Assembly: GCF_021018805.1 (NCBI RefSeq)
Contig: NC_086256.1
Coordinates: 12,900,032 to 12,964,031 of the forward strand
From: Prinia subflava
Taxonomy: Eukaryota; Chordata; Aves; Passeriformes; Cisticolidae
Length of the DNA stretch: 64,000 nt
Direction: 5' to 3'
The position numbers and the translations under genes were made by a program. Shown here piece by piece: positions 27,601 through 39,005 of this stretch (position 1 is its first letter; the number at the start of each line of letters is the position of its first letter). A model generated the notes under the pieces. The model had not been told where the DNA came from. It made no database searches and saw only the letters and a program-made list of their open reading frames with translations.

Positions 27601-27692
27601 CCACCACAAAAAAACCCAAACCAAACCAAAAAACAAACAAAACCAAAAACCCAAACAAACACTAACCAAAACCCAAACCACCAACCCCAAAA
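27601..27692. repeat. AACCA/AAACC simple tract
   Basis: About 90 bases consist of A and C in units such as AAACC, AAAC and ACCAAAA. On the other strand this is the TTTGG-type tract also seen at 48540-48675. It explains an 88-codon Trp/Phe/Gly-rich minus-strand frame that should not be annotated as a gene. Confidence 0.85.
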
Positions 27693-28888
27693 TGCCACTG
27701 TCCTTTCAGCAGTTTTCCACATTTGCCATGGATTAGTGTAATGTGACTCTGTGCTGTGAGTCTCAAAAACTCTGCCAGGGGCATTACATAAAAGCAAAGT
27801 TAATTTGCATTAAGGCAGAGAACCCAGACAAAGAAAACATTAAGAAGAATTAAAATGAAAATGATACGAAAGGTATTATTACCAGCACACAAGGCCTAGT
27901 CCAGAAGTATTAATTAGATAGTGATCCAAAGATAATGGTAAAATGGATATTCCAAGTGTGAAAACTACTCTTAATTTATGTTGTTATACTTAATGTGATT
28001 CTCCACTTATTTTTTGCTCAACCCAGTTAGCTGTCAGTCAACATTTAGCATCTTGTTGGAAAGAGCTAGTACTTAATTTTCAACCAAGTGTTCCTGGGCC
28101 ACTGCAGATCTAATGTCACAGTAAACAGGGAATGTTTCTTCATTTTTTCATCTTTCTCCTGCAGACCTTGGTGTTTCCTTTCAAGTCCATAGTCTTTGTT
28201 TACAAACTATTTTTTACTGCCTTCTTTTGTCCAGACATTGATGCATAAATAACTTCAGGTTTACATGATTAGCCTAATTTTTTTCTTCATTTTAGATATG
28301 AACTCATTGTAATTTCTTTCTTTTAATTTAGATGATGTAAATGTCATCTACTCCTGTATTATTCCCATTTCAAAGCACACTCTTGAACCTCACTTAAAGT
28401 CTTAAACTCTTTTACTTTGGGTATGCATGTTTTGAAAATAAAAACTCATAGAAGGACTACAATAACTATTATTAACCTCTAAATTTCAACATGTCTTTGT
28501 ACCCCTATTGGGAGTCTGCGCGAATGTTCTTACTTTCCCTTGACACAGTAATGAGGAATTCTCCCTATGTGTTCTCTCTTTTCCCTGTCTTGAAAATTAA
28601 AGCTGTGTCTTTAGCTGTAAGGTGTTCAGCACATCTTTCTGAAAGATAAAGTTTATATCAGATTCAAGCTGCCCAGCTGTTTCAGATGTCTCCTTTTATG
28701 CCAGGTTTTTGGATTTTTTGAGTGGAACCTGACTTGCATATTAAAATTCATATTAATTGTAACTTTTAGTGATACTTAATAGCAGAGGTATCATTCTTTA
28801 TCTTACAGTCCGATTTATTCCAATTTTTTAAATTTGAGAATGTGTTCAAATTCCTATGGCAAAAATCACTCAGAAAATAAGAAGCTGC
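27693..28888. other. Unannotated non-coding DNA
   Basis: AT-rich sequence with no exon, repeat or RNA signature that I can support. Confidence 0.5.
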
Positions 28889-29278
28889 TTAAATGAAAGA
28901 AGAGTTCATTTTGAAAGCTGGAGGTGAAACAATTACCCCCATAAATCTCATCAGCATCCTGACCACTTCCTTGCAGTGAAGTCTTATATTTGCCAGTTTA
29001 GTAGTAATGGCTTGTTCTGCTCTGATGTAAATGAAGTATGTGATGTTAGAAGCTAAGTCACTTAGGTATTGTCTGAGCAAAGGAGCTGCTAGAGCCTTTT
29101 TGAGAACATTCACAGGTGATGGAAAGAGATCTGCAGTTTCCAAACTCACCAAGAAAGATGCAGGATTTTTACTTTGCATATCTTTTTCACTTTGTACCTC
29201 TGGGTCAGCTGTGACCTGCACAAGTCCTCCCACTTTCATCACGGAAGCTAGAGAGGTTTGGTTTTTGCTATGTAACAT
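28889..29278 (-). other. 129-codon minus-strand open frame, unidentified
   Basis: This is the longest minus-strand frame in the window: ATG at 29278, stop near 28889, with a TAA two codons upstream of the ATG. The translation has normal composition, a hydrophobic NITYFIYI-type patch, and a stretch with regularly spaced Leu, Lys and Arg near residues 90-110. No domain or motif is recognised. The plus strand is simultaneously open for 161 codons (29031-29516), so one of the two is accidental, and probably both are. There is no poly(A) tail, flanking duplication or splice signal to support a retrocopy or exon. It could be the remains of an old insertion. Confidence 0.15.
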
Positions 29279-29929
29279 AGCTTCTTATTCAGGTAAATGG
29301 AAAAATATATTGGAATGTCTTCTGATTAATTGGTTGGAAGAAGCTGAGGTCCTTGCCACTCCTGATCCTTTTGAGAATCTCAGCTGTGTGGTATTTGTGC
29401 ACTCATGTCTCTGGAATATAACATCAGTGAGAAAAGGCACTAACTCTCAAGATGTGATTTACCATCACTCTTTGAGAATTAGTTATTCTTTTGTCTTTCT
29501 TCATGAAGTAAATTAATACAAGTAAGGATTTTCTAGCAATATACTGTTTAAAAAATATATGGGTGGACTTAGAAGATCAGAGAATCTCTAGCTGGAGTAT
29601 AAATGTGTGGAAAGTTTAAAAATTTTTCCTTCTTTTTTATATTTAAGATCTGTAAATGTCTGTATAAATACAGTAACCCCATTGTTTACTCATCCATGTG
29701 GGACCTCCATAGACAAAAAAGACCAGGGAAACACCAAGGTTGGTGGGAGCAGGATGAGAAATACATGCTTTACAGAGAGTATTCCATATCGTCTTTTGCT
29801 TTGATTGTCAAGCTCAGTGAGTCTGTCCTTACAGGAAGAACAAGGATATCTTTATACAGATGTGGAAGCTCCCCAAAGACTGAATTTTGTCCATACCATC
29901 AAAGAAGAAAATTGTCCAGTGCTGGCTTC

Positions 29930-30496
29930 AGATGTGTAGTGGGTTGATCTTTGTTAGATGCCCACTAAGCCACTCTATCGCTCCTCCTTCTTAACTGGAC
30001 AGGGGAGAGAAAATAAGATAGTTCATAGGTTGAGATAAGGCAGTTTACTAAGCAAAAGCATGCACAAGCAATGAAACACCCCAAAGATTTTATGCCTTAC
30101 TTCTCATCAATAAGTGATGTCCAGACATTCTCAGAAAGCAGCTCTTCAGTACAGCTAGTGGTTGCTCTGGAAGGCAAATGGAAATAACAAATGACCCTCC
30201 TTCCTCCTCCTTTTCTTAGCTTTTGTATCTGAGCTTGTATGTATGACCAGTGTCATACGGTATGGAATATCCCTTTGGTCACTTTAGGCCAGTTGTTCCA
30301 GCTGTGTCGCCTCCCAAGATTTTGCCCAGCCTGCTGGTGAGGTGGGAATGTTGGAGAGACAGCTCCGATGCTGTGCCAGCACTGCTCAGTAGTGCCCAGA
30401 ACACTGGTGTGTTATCAGCAGTTTTCTAGCTGCCAGTGCAAAGCACAGCACTGGGAGGGCTGTGCTATCCCTCTCAGCCAGACCTAACACAAGATG
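29930..30496 (-). mobile_element. Solo LTR of an avian endogenous retrovirus (ERVL-like)
   Basis: The LTR occupies 29935-30491 (557 bp). On the minus strand it starts TGTGTT and ends CCCACTACA, giving the required TG...CA termini. It is bracketed by identical 5-bp target duplications AGATG at 29930-29934 and 30492-30496. The body matches, in order, a widespread bird LTR family I know. Minus-strand landmarks include GGGATATTCCATACCGTATG near 30254-30273, a decayed TATA region near 30219-30235, and TTATCTCAACC near 30030-30040 in the polyadenylation region. A 5-bp duplication fits class III (ERVL) elements. No internal gag or pol sequence remains, so it is a solo LTR produced by LTR-LTR recombination. 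Divergence of the promoter motifs suggests it is old and inactive. Confidence 0.88.
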
Positions 30497-32062
30497 TGAA
30501 CTCTATGAGCTCGGCAGCATTTTCACATTTAGCTCCAGATATTAGGACATTCAACTCTGTCGACCTTGTGTTGTCATAAGCTCCCTGTCAAGTTCCCAGC
30601 TTTCCTCTGTCCCCTCCTTCCCTACATTTTCTCAGAATTTGGGAAGATGTAAATAAGGGAATAGATGCTGTTGCAGAGAAAAACCAGGAAGATAATTCCC
30701 AAAGCCCCTTGCATTTCCCTACAACACCTTTAAGCACTTTGGCCAACTCACACCATGTGCACAGAGATCTTTTCAAGGTCACAGCACCTCCAAAATACCA
30801 GCGCTCCTGCCATGCCAGTACCAACCACTTGAATTCTTGGCTACATCACCAAGGAAAAACTTGAACTAGTGACTTCTGTGTCACATGCAATATAGGCCAA
30901 ACATGCCATCATAAAATCCAAAACATTGTCATCAAACTCTAGAGACTGTTATGTTCTGTGGGCTATGGGCTATGTTCCTGGCCTGGGAAATTTATGACCT
31001 AGGCTCAGCTTCATGTTCTGCCAAATTCAGTATGAAAACTCCTCAGAATAGAGCATTAGAGCACTCCTCAGCAGCCTACACTGAGTATCAAAACAACTGC
31101 TTTAATACTACTTTGTTTCTGCAGATCTTTGAAAGGCTTTTTATGTACTCAAAGCAGGGCAACAAGTTGCAAAGCCTGAAAAAAATAATTTTCTATCTTC
31201 CCATCAATTCTAATTACGTGACCTTTCTCAAAACAGGTTCTTTCTCAGAAGCCATGGTAGTGGCTAAAGACATGGAAACTAATTTTCTCACTTAGCTAAT
31301 TCTATTGCTGAAAGACTCAGGTTCACTTTCAATAATTTCCACTTGATTCTACATATCCCCTGCAGAATAAATAAGCAAAGGAGATACCTTCCTTGTTAAA
31401 AGGTTTTTTATATTTCCTTATTTACAGGGATATGGAATTAGTGCAACATTTGCCTTTCTCAGAAATAAAACCTGAGCCAGAAGATTTGCAAGTTGCCTTG
31501 TTTTTACTCATTTTTATAAGAAAAAAATTCTTAAAACCTATTCTGTGAGTGTAGATTTCACAGTTAAGTGCAGATGAGAGCACATTATGAGGTTTCCAAG
31601 TGTATTTTGCTCTCCTTACCTGATTCCCCTGAGCCTTTTGAAACTATGTATTGTATTCATAACTTCTAAAAATCCTTCCTTTGAAAGTTTGCTTAGGGTT
31701 TCCTTTTCCTCTTAATGTAATAAAGTTTTCTGGTTTGGTGTTTTTTAATTACCTTTATGCCAGTTGTATGCCTATGCCTATGAGTGTACAAAAGGCTTTA
31801 TCAACTTCTTTCTGTTTGCAATTTTATTCTGAGGTGGTTGTTCCCAAAGCTATCCTGAAATTTCTCCCTCAAGACAAAACAAAATTTTCTCGTTAGGTAT
31901 GGAACAATACTGTTTCTTATCCAAAATGAAATATTCCCAGGAGAAAAACTGTCTCGTATTCAGAATACTGCATTTTATCATCTTAAGAGGAAGGCATCCA
32001 GTCTCTCTTCCAGCTCATATTGTAAAAAGATAAGCTTTAGGACTTAGTCACGGGGCTGGGTT
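30497..32062. other. Unannotated non-coding DNA
   Basis: The 3' flank of the solo LTR. No gene signals; open frames reach 114 codons without splice or start support. Confidence 0.5.
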
Positions 32063-32125
32063 TCATAGAATCATAGAATACCACATTGAAGGGGACCTGC
32101 ATGTTGCCTGTAACCCTTTATTCTA
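32063..32125 (-). repeat. CR1 LINE 3'-end fragment
   Basis: TCATAGAATCATAGAATACC followed by a diverged GGGACCT is the complement of the terminal repeat and 3' UTR of CR1, the dominant avian LINE. Only about 60 bases are recognisable before the similarity fades. Because the octamer terminus is at the left, the element lies on the minus strand. The fragment is 5'-truncated, as is usual for CR1. Confidence 0.65.
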
Positions 32126-32202
32126 TTCCATGCTTCTTCAAACACTTCCTCAAGCACAGAATTTTAGGCAGGAGTAGGTAGGAAAATAAAACTGAGTCTT
32201 GC

Positions 32203-32230
32203 ACTCAGAAGGACTAACGTCCTTCTGAGT
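32203..32230. repeat. Perfect 12-bp inverted repeat (hairpin)
   Basis: ACTCAGAAGGAC (32203-32214) is followed by a TAAC loop (32215-32218) and then its exact complement GTCCTTCTGAGT (32219-32230). An outer ACTGA...TCAGT pair extends the stem with a bulge. The loop-proximal CTAACGT recurs just downstream at about 32235. There is no T-run, so it is not a terminator. A template-switch origin during replication is likely. Confidence 0.85.
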
Positions 32231-35032
32231 CAGTCTAACGTCAGGTCTAAATGTTCCTTTGCTGAGGTTCAGCTTGTCAGGCAAGAGATCAGCCAGCAAG
32301 ACAGGCTGGCTCTGGGCCTCTTAGGGGTGGGCACACTTGTATGGCAATGGAGCAGTGTCTTACATCTACCTTCTGTAACAGAAATTGTTTCCCACTTTGA
32401 TAAGTGAGGGATATTTCCCCCTATTTCCGACTAACTAAAGTCGTGGGGTAGTAGAAGGGAAGGTGTAACTTTTAAGGGGAAAAATGGTCCCCATTTTCTA
32501 GAAGGAGCACAGTAAAGCCATTGTCTTCTATTTCTTAAACATCTGTTCACACATCATTTTTAAAAAAGCAATGGTGTATCTACAGCAGAAAAATGCAAGC
32601 ATAATCTTTAGCAAATTCTAAAGCCGGTATGGTTAAGCTGCAGACGTACACGCCTCAATCACACTATCTTTTAGTGAAATGGGCTAAGCTTTCCCTCACT
32701 GTATGCACAGATAAAGAGTACTGTGCTTTTCCTTTGTCATTAAATCATGCCTAGAACTGTAAAATAACACATTGAAATAAGTTATATCTGTTCCTGAATT
32801 ATTAAAAAAAATCTGTGTAAAAGAAACTGTCCTCCACGGGCCTGTAAGTTTAGTGCTGACATGACTCTTTTATATGGCCCATTCAAGATAGATGATAAAA
32901 GAAAGTAGCTCCTTTTCTGTGTTGGAGATGCTTGAAAAACATAATTTTAAAATAAGTACAAGCTTTAACTCGAGGAAATTTCTTTCTAACATTGTATTGT
33001 TTCAAGCATGTAGATGTTTAACACAACTATTGCAGACCAAAGTATTAAGGAAAGCTGTTGAACCTCAACCTCTCTTTTCTCCCCCACTCTCTGAAAACAG
33101 AACATTTCTAAATAAGTGACCATTGTGCAGCATTCACCACCTTATGGTACACTGCAACTTCTGATGAATCTCAGCCACTTTTTAACTCCTCTTTCTCTGT
33201 ACAGTACCAATCAATGCATTTAAAAATGGCTTGCCTCATATGGCCTGTTGCAAAATTGTTAAATGAATAAATGACATTGCCATTAGCGTTCAGTTATAAA
33301 TACATTTGAATTTTAAACTGAACATATGCTACTTCTCTGCATGAAACTACCAGCTTTTTCTTGCAAAAACTATGCCACAGACCCAGACATGCCATAGTAA
33401 TAAAACTTAGGATTGAGGATGTCAAAGCTCTTTAAAAATGGTATCACTATCTGAATTTGATTCATTAGATACTAAAGAAGTTTCTTACTTGAGGCTGCAC
33501 AGTGATCAAAACTGATACAACAATAGAGCTGCTCTGTCTTAGCTGTGATCTTGATTTAGTTCCTCCTTTACTACTCTGGGTATCAATTTCAAAATAAGCT
33601 TTTATTTATAGGTTTGGTTTTTTTTGTTGTGAAGCTGTTGTTAATTTTGTTTCCTTTGGTAATATTAAATGTCTTCTATCTCAGCTTAAAATCAAATTTC
33701 TATAGCCAATTTAGGCTGGTGAATTCCTTGCATACTCAGTTATTTGTAAGTCTTTTCACACTCTCCTCCCCCATAACCATTACACAATCATTTCTCCCAA
33801 TAAAACATTTTTGATCAGATCAGAAGTGTATGAAAGGCTAGAAGATATTTCTTGGCTTCAAGACACATGCAAATCATTTATTTAAGAGAGAGCCAGAGAT
33901 AAGATAAACAATTAAAAAAAAAAAACCCCAAAAGTAATGAAACACTTGTCTGCTTAATTTGGCAAAGAGTAGGTCTGGAGTTGTAATTAAATATCAGGAG
34001 TGAGCAGACGAGAAAGTAAGAGAGGGAGGTGGATGCAAAGATTATGTAGGGATGGGGACACTTTGTTCTCAGTTCAGTTTGTGGAAATATATGCTTAGCC
34101 ATAATGCCAGATCCTGAAGTAACTTTGCTAAATCCAGTGGGAACTTGTGTGCATTACCTGGAAATCTAACTTCTCTGTGTTGATTTCCAGAGAATGTGTC
34201 CAGATTTGAATGAGGATATCTGAAAGGAAAGCTTGACCAGAATTTTCCAGATGATGATGAGAGGGTTTTAACTGTGTTTTGTTTCACAGCAAGTGATGAG
34301 GGAGTTTTAATCTGCAGTGGCTAAGATCAATTTGAAACCATTTGCAGCTGAGTACTGGCCATCACTTTGAAATTTAAGAGAAACCAAACATATTTCAGGA
34401 GATTTATTTCAATCACAGATAGAAAACAATGAGGTCCCATGGCAAGCTGGGAGTCTGCTCCTTTTAAAGGAGCACATGCCACTTCAAGGGAAAAAAAGCA
34501 TGAAAGGAAGCAGTGGTGTGCAAATCAAAATAACCCCTTTGTCTTTCTCTCTGGATCCATGCTTAGGGAAGAATAGAGTGTAGGGGAAGAATTCAGACCT
34601 GTCTTTGTTCAGTTTCCAAAGGCAACTACTATCTCTCTGGATGAGAAAGAAATTTAGTTTTAATGGTGGTGGAAGCCTTTCTTTATTTTCATGATCAATA
34701 CAGGCAGTTGGCAAAAATACTCTCTTCAAATAACTAATTGTTGAAGATTAAGAATTAATTGGTTTGGACTTGCTGTTTCAGTTGGGACTCTTTGTTTGTT
34801 TGTTTGTTTGTTTTTATTACTGCCCTTCCACTACTACGTAAGATTCATCAGTTTTTCACCGCTCTCAGCCACCAAACTGAGCTTCTGGATTAATTCTGTC
34901 CTTTGCTTTTTTGTTAGATAAATAAGGATTAATTTCTGATGAGCAGTGTGATTAAATGTATCATATTTTACTTTTTTAATGCTTGTAATATTTGTATCTT
35001 AAATCCACAAATATTTTGTGCTTTTTTTGCAG
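32231..35032. other. Unannotated non-coding DNA
   Basis: No exon is supported. A faint MIR-like stretch lies at about 33460-33520 (GAAGTTTCTTACTTGAGG then TGCACAGTGATCA). A (TTTG)n microsatellite occurs at about 34791-34815. Confidence 0.5.
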
Positions 35033-35093
35033 GTGACAGTTCTCCAGTGACACCACCTTACCTGAAGCTGGACAAAATGAAACCTAATCTTGG
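35033..35093 (+). CDS. Candidate internal coding exon (61 nt)
   Basis: The acceptor is a pyrimidine-rich tract ending TGCTTTTTTTGCAG|GTGAC at 35032/35033, with a plausible branch sequence (ATCTTAAAT, about 30 bases upstream). The donor is TTGG|GTAAGAG at 35093/35094. Only one frame is open (phase 1 in, phase 2 out); it reads DSSPVTPPYLKLDKMKPNL between split codons. The peptide is Pro/Ser-rich, with an SPVTPP element resembling a proline-directed phosphosite or SH3-ligand segment, as in alternatively spliced linkers of cytoplasmic or nuclear proteins. I cannot name the gene. It is the strongest paired splice-site candidate on the plus strand. Neighbouring exons are outside the window or not recognised. 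Confidence 0.45.
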
Positions 35094-35709
35094 GTAAGAG
35101 AACTATAAGTTATTGGAGGTGCTACTGTGAAAAACATAATTTGATGGCTTCTTCCTTGCTGTTTCCTTTCATCCTTTCCTTAAAGCATTGCTGATGAAGT
35201 TGAGTTGAAGGTAGGCCCCTCTAGATTTTCCATGTGCATTTATCCCCTGAATTGTTATCTTTGGCAATTTTCACCGGTTATTCGATGCAGTGCTGCCTGT
35301 CTGCCCTCTGAGCTTTCAGGCTAGCTCAGGACCCAGGCTCAGATCACAAAATTGCAGCATGACATGCTGCCACTTAAGCACTTAATTATACCTAAGGAGA
35401 CAAGGATCCACATTGTACCCTTTACAATAGAGCCACGAGAAAAAACAAAGCCCCAGTGCCTTGCTAGCCAAAGGGATCTTTGCCAACACCAGGTGGTGGG
35501 AAGCATGAGGAAGTGAGTGGGGTGACTCCTGGCACTGCCTGTGCAGCCACGGTGACAAGTTTCTTAAAAATGCTGCTTTTAAGAGAGAGGCCAGCAGCAT
35601 TTGGTGTCAAGAGGCTGAAAAGGGTGCCATGTGGGGCTGAAAAGCCTTGTAGTCATTCCTGATGAACTATTTTCAGTGCTCCACCTCCTACTTGGATGAT
35701 TGTACTTAC

Positions 35710-35787
35710 CTGGCTGCTATGCTCTTGCATCCAGGTTTGCCAAGTGGTATCTTCCTGCTTGCATCTGTTTATTTTGTATCTGCCTCT
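35710..35787 (-). other. Weak candidate exon on the minus strand (78 nt)
   Basis: On the minus strand the acceptor is TGCACCCTTCCAG| (before 35787). The donor is AGCCAG|GTAAGTAC at 35710/35709, a near-perfect match to the U1 consensus. The 78 nt are a multiple of three, purine-rich and open in phase 0 (RGRYKINRCKQEDTTWQTWM...). No family is recognised. With only 26 codons an open frame has little weight. It would have to belong to an antisense transcript if the 35033 exon is real. Confidence 0.15.
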
Positions 35788-35999
35788 CTGGAAGGGTGCA
35801 ACCAATTATCAGTGATGCTATTGGGATTTTTCTGTCTGGTTGAACTAATTTCTCCTGGAGTTTTACCAGTGGTCTAATTTAATTACCTTGTTTCAAATCC
35901 AGTTTTAGTGAGAAATGAAAAAGAATACAAAACTGTGAAATTCATCTGTTTGCATAAACATATACAGTGTTTGTTTTATATCATCTGTGTATCCAGCTT

Positions 36000-38420
36000 C
36001 TCTTTTCTAGTAATGATGGACAGTCTCTAAGTCATTGGGCAGGGGCAACTAGTTTAATGGCAGATGTAGGTCTTGCAGAATTTCTGATATAGAAATATCA
36101 GAGAGCTTCATAGCTTCATGTAAGTTACAATACTACTTGCTTCCCTTTGAATACAAACACCATCGTGCTGTAACTTCATCTTAAAGGCTTTTCTGTTCTC
36201 TTACTAGAAAGAAATCTGCCTTTGTAGAAGTTTATTTGGAGTATCAAAGTATGTTATATAAATTAATTTAGTGCTAGATAGGTGTAACTGAAATGAATTG
36301 CTAGAATGTTTAGAGTGGATGAAGATCTGTATTCTGTATAGCCACTGACTGGCGTAGAAGGTTGAGGCATTGTGATTTGCTCTCCTGTGTCTCTGGTTTG
36401 AATTTATAGGAGAATAATAGCACCACACTTGATGGTGTACTATAGTGGGACACTGAAGTCATGCTGCAAGGTGTTTAAGGCAGTAATAGAAAAATATCAT
36501 TCTAAATAGAAAGGTGGGTAGTGAGTGCTTAGGGCTTTCCCTAGCACTGATTTTGTTGTAGGTTATTTGACAAAATCTTATCTTTTTAACTATTGAATGA
36601 AACATGAGATGAAACAAGTATCTGTCTTCAGGAAAATGTATCTATTGTGTGTTTGAAGAGAGGTTTACTTTGTATTCTACAGAAGCTGGACATGCAAATG
36701 GAGTATTTGCTTATAAATTCTTATGGTCATTGAAGTGATTTTACCTAATTCTTTTCTTTTAAATGAAAAAACTATGACAAAGACAAAGATTTTAAGCCGA
36801 TGATTGGGATCCAAAGGACAGATAATGCAGACTCCAACTGCGTTTGTAATAGTTCAATTCTGCAAGTGAAATACGTTCTCTATCTCGAAAAAGAATGAGA
36901 AGATGAAAGATGTTGTGTCAGTAATTCTTTGGATTTTCATTCTATTGATCAGAATTGAGAAAAATGTATTTTCATACACCAATCCCCTTTTTTCGAATTT
37001 CCAGTCTCAGTTCTTTGTGTGCTCCGTGGACAGGCTGTGTACAATTATACCTTTCTAGTAAAACAAGATAAAATACTATAATCCCATTGCATTGTCACAG
37101 AGATAAACCGTATGGTAACTCATTGTTTTAGTTGATCAGCAGGGTGGCCTAGTAAAATGAATTCCCATCTCCGGGCTTTGGCTTGTCTTCTGATTCCTGA
37201 GAGACACAACAAAGAAAAATAACAATAATAATAGAAGTAGTATTTTTGCTTTCGTTTGATGTGAATATTGCAGTAGTGAAGTCTCATGACGGAAAGGACA
37301 AATAACTGTGTGTACTACCTGAACATCAATGTCATCACAGGCTGTAGTATGACTCTGTTGAAATATTGGACTTGTGTGATAATAACTACACAGTTATAAT
37401 AACAGTACTAAAATCACATTGAGTATGCAATCACCTCTAGCCTGGTTATAATTGGTACCACACCTAAAGATCTTAAATTAGGTCTGCTCAAGTACTAAAC
37501 ACAAATAGCATAAGTTCCTTCCCTAAACAACTCATATTTTTAGTACTTTCATTTCTGGAATGTGCCACTCCTGTCAATTACTGCAAACATTTCCCTGAAA
37601 GAGACAAAGGCTCTGAACGTCATCTGCAGAGCTTTCTTTATGTATCCAAGAAGAGCAATCAAATCATCAAAATATTATTTTCTCAGAAATAAAAAATAGG
37701 CAGCTTCTGAACTTTGTATGTTTGATTTATTAAGAGTGGTTGTCCTCTCTTGGTTTGAGCAACCTTAAAAAAAACACATAGCACCTCCTACATTGTATCT
37801 TGCTTTGCATGAAAACACTGCCCAGCTTCCAGACAGGGTTTTAGCTGAGGCCATACTGGTTAATTTTGTTAAAAGAGTCTCATCAATAACTGATATTAGA
37901 GAATCAGAGAGGTTGTTCTCCATATGCTCTTTTCCCCCGTTGTGCTGTGAAGGAAAAGTGAATTTCACAGGTACAAAATGTATTCGCCCACCACTTTTAT
38001 GCGCCCCAGAGACAGACTACTGCACAAATCACTGTACAAAACCCCTCTGAGCCACGTTTGGGAGGCGCTGAATGCCTGTGCTTGGACCAGGGCTCTGCAT
38101 CTTTATTAGCAATTCTTGTTAAACACCTTAAATTTTGTGGTGGGTACCACAAGGCGGGATCATTCAGAGAACTTGCATAGCACATCACAGTGGTGTCCTT
38201 CAAAGTCTTCACAGTACCAGCTTTTCCCCTCCTCTCATCCTTCAGTAAGCACCACGGAGAGTCTGCCTCTAGGAAGGGCTTTAAAGATCGGCCTCACTGC
38301 CGTTCTTTAGTGGGGGAGTCCTTATGCCCTTCTGAGGCCTCTGAGAAGCAGCAAAAGCTGTATTCTTGAGCCTGTAATAGATGCAAATTGTGCAGATGAA
38401 GGAGAGGAAGCTCTAACAGC
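36000..38420. other. Unannotated non-coding DNA
   Basis: No gene signal. Slightly CpG-richer sequence at 37930-38300 opens short frames on both strands without splice sites. Confidence 0.5.
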
Positions 38421-38426
38421 CGTTGA

Positions 38427-39005
38427 ATGCAATCTGTGAACACTACTGTTTCATTTATAGTGATGCTACCTAGGCATTTGCACTTAAAAGGAACAATAAA
38501 GAGGTGTCAGAACAATCGCAAGGCTGCAGAATTTAAACTGCGGCAAGGATGTTTTGAGCCATGTGAAATGTTGCCTGCAAAAGATCTGCTTTTCCCGTTA
38601 GTTTTTGTTATTACTGAAGGCTGTTCTAGTTCTCCTTGTTTTATGACACCCACTGGTTCATTTGCCTTCAAAGACTCAAGATGCAAAGAGGCAGGGAAAC
38701 AAATTAAGTCAAAACTGCAATGGCTGGTGAAAACTGCACGAAGAATGTCATGGCTGCTCTTTATTTGTCTATTTAGTTTTGAAGTAGCTTTGCTATACAA
38801 CTGGATGGCTGATTCACTAACATGCCAGCTGCCTCTAGCAGGCAGCAGTAGAGTTGTTGTAATGTTTCAGTGTTATTCTTGCTTACAGGACAAAGGGCTG
38901 ATCCTCAACAGATGCAACCTTTGGAGGTATGCATATTACCCTGGTGAGGATCTGAACTGCTGTTGCCTTTTAGTCTTTTTATTTGAAATAGAGAAGAGGT
39001 TTTGA
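38427..39005 (+). other. Longest open frame in window (192 codons), probably non-coding
   Basis: A single uninterrupted frame of 192 codons starts at an ATG with weak context. It contains one hydrophobic stretch (residues about 108-123, WLLFICLFSFEVALLY), followed by a Cys-rich tail. The minus strand is also open for 97 codons over the first part. There are no splice sites, domain or polyadenylation arrangement to support it. The DNA has the smooth, repeat-free, mixed-motif texture of a conserved non-coding element (for example AAATTAAGTCAAAACTGCAA near 38701-38720), in which long accidental frames are common. Confidence 0.2.
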
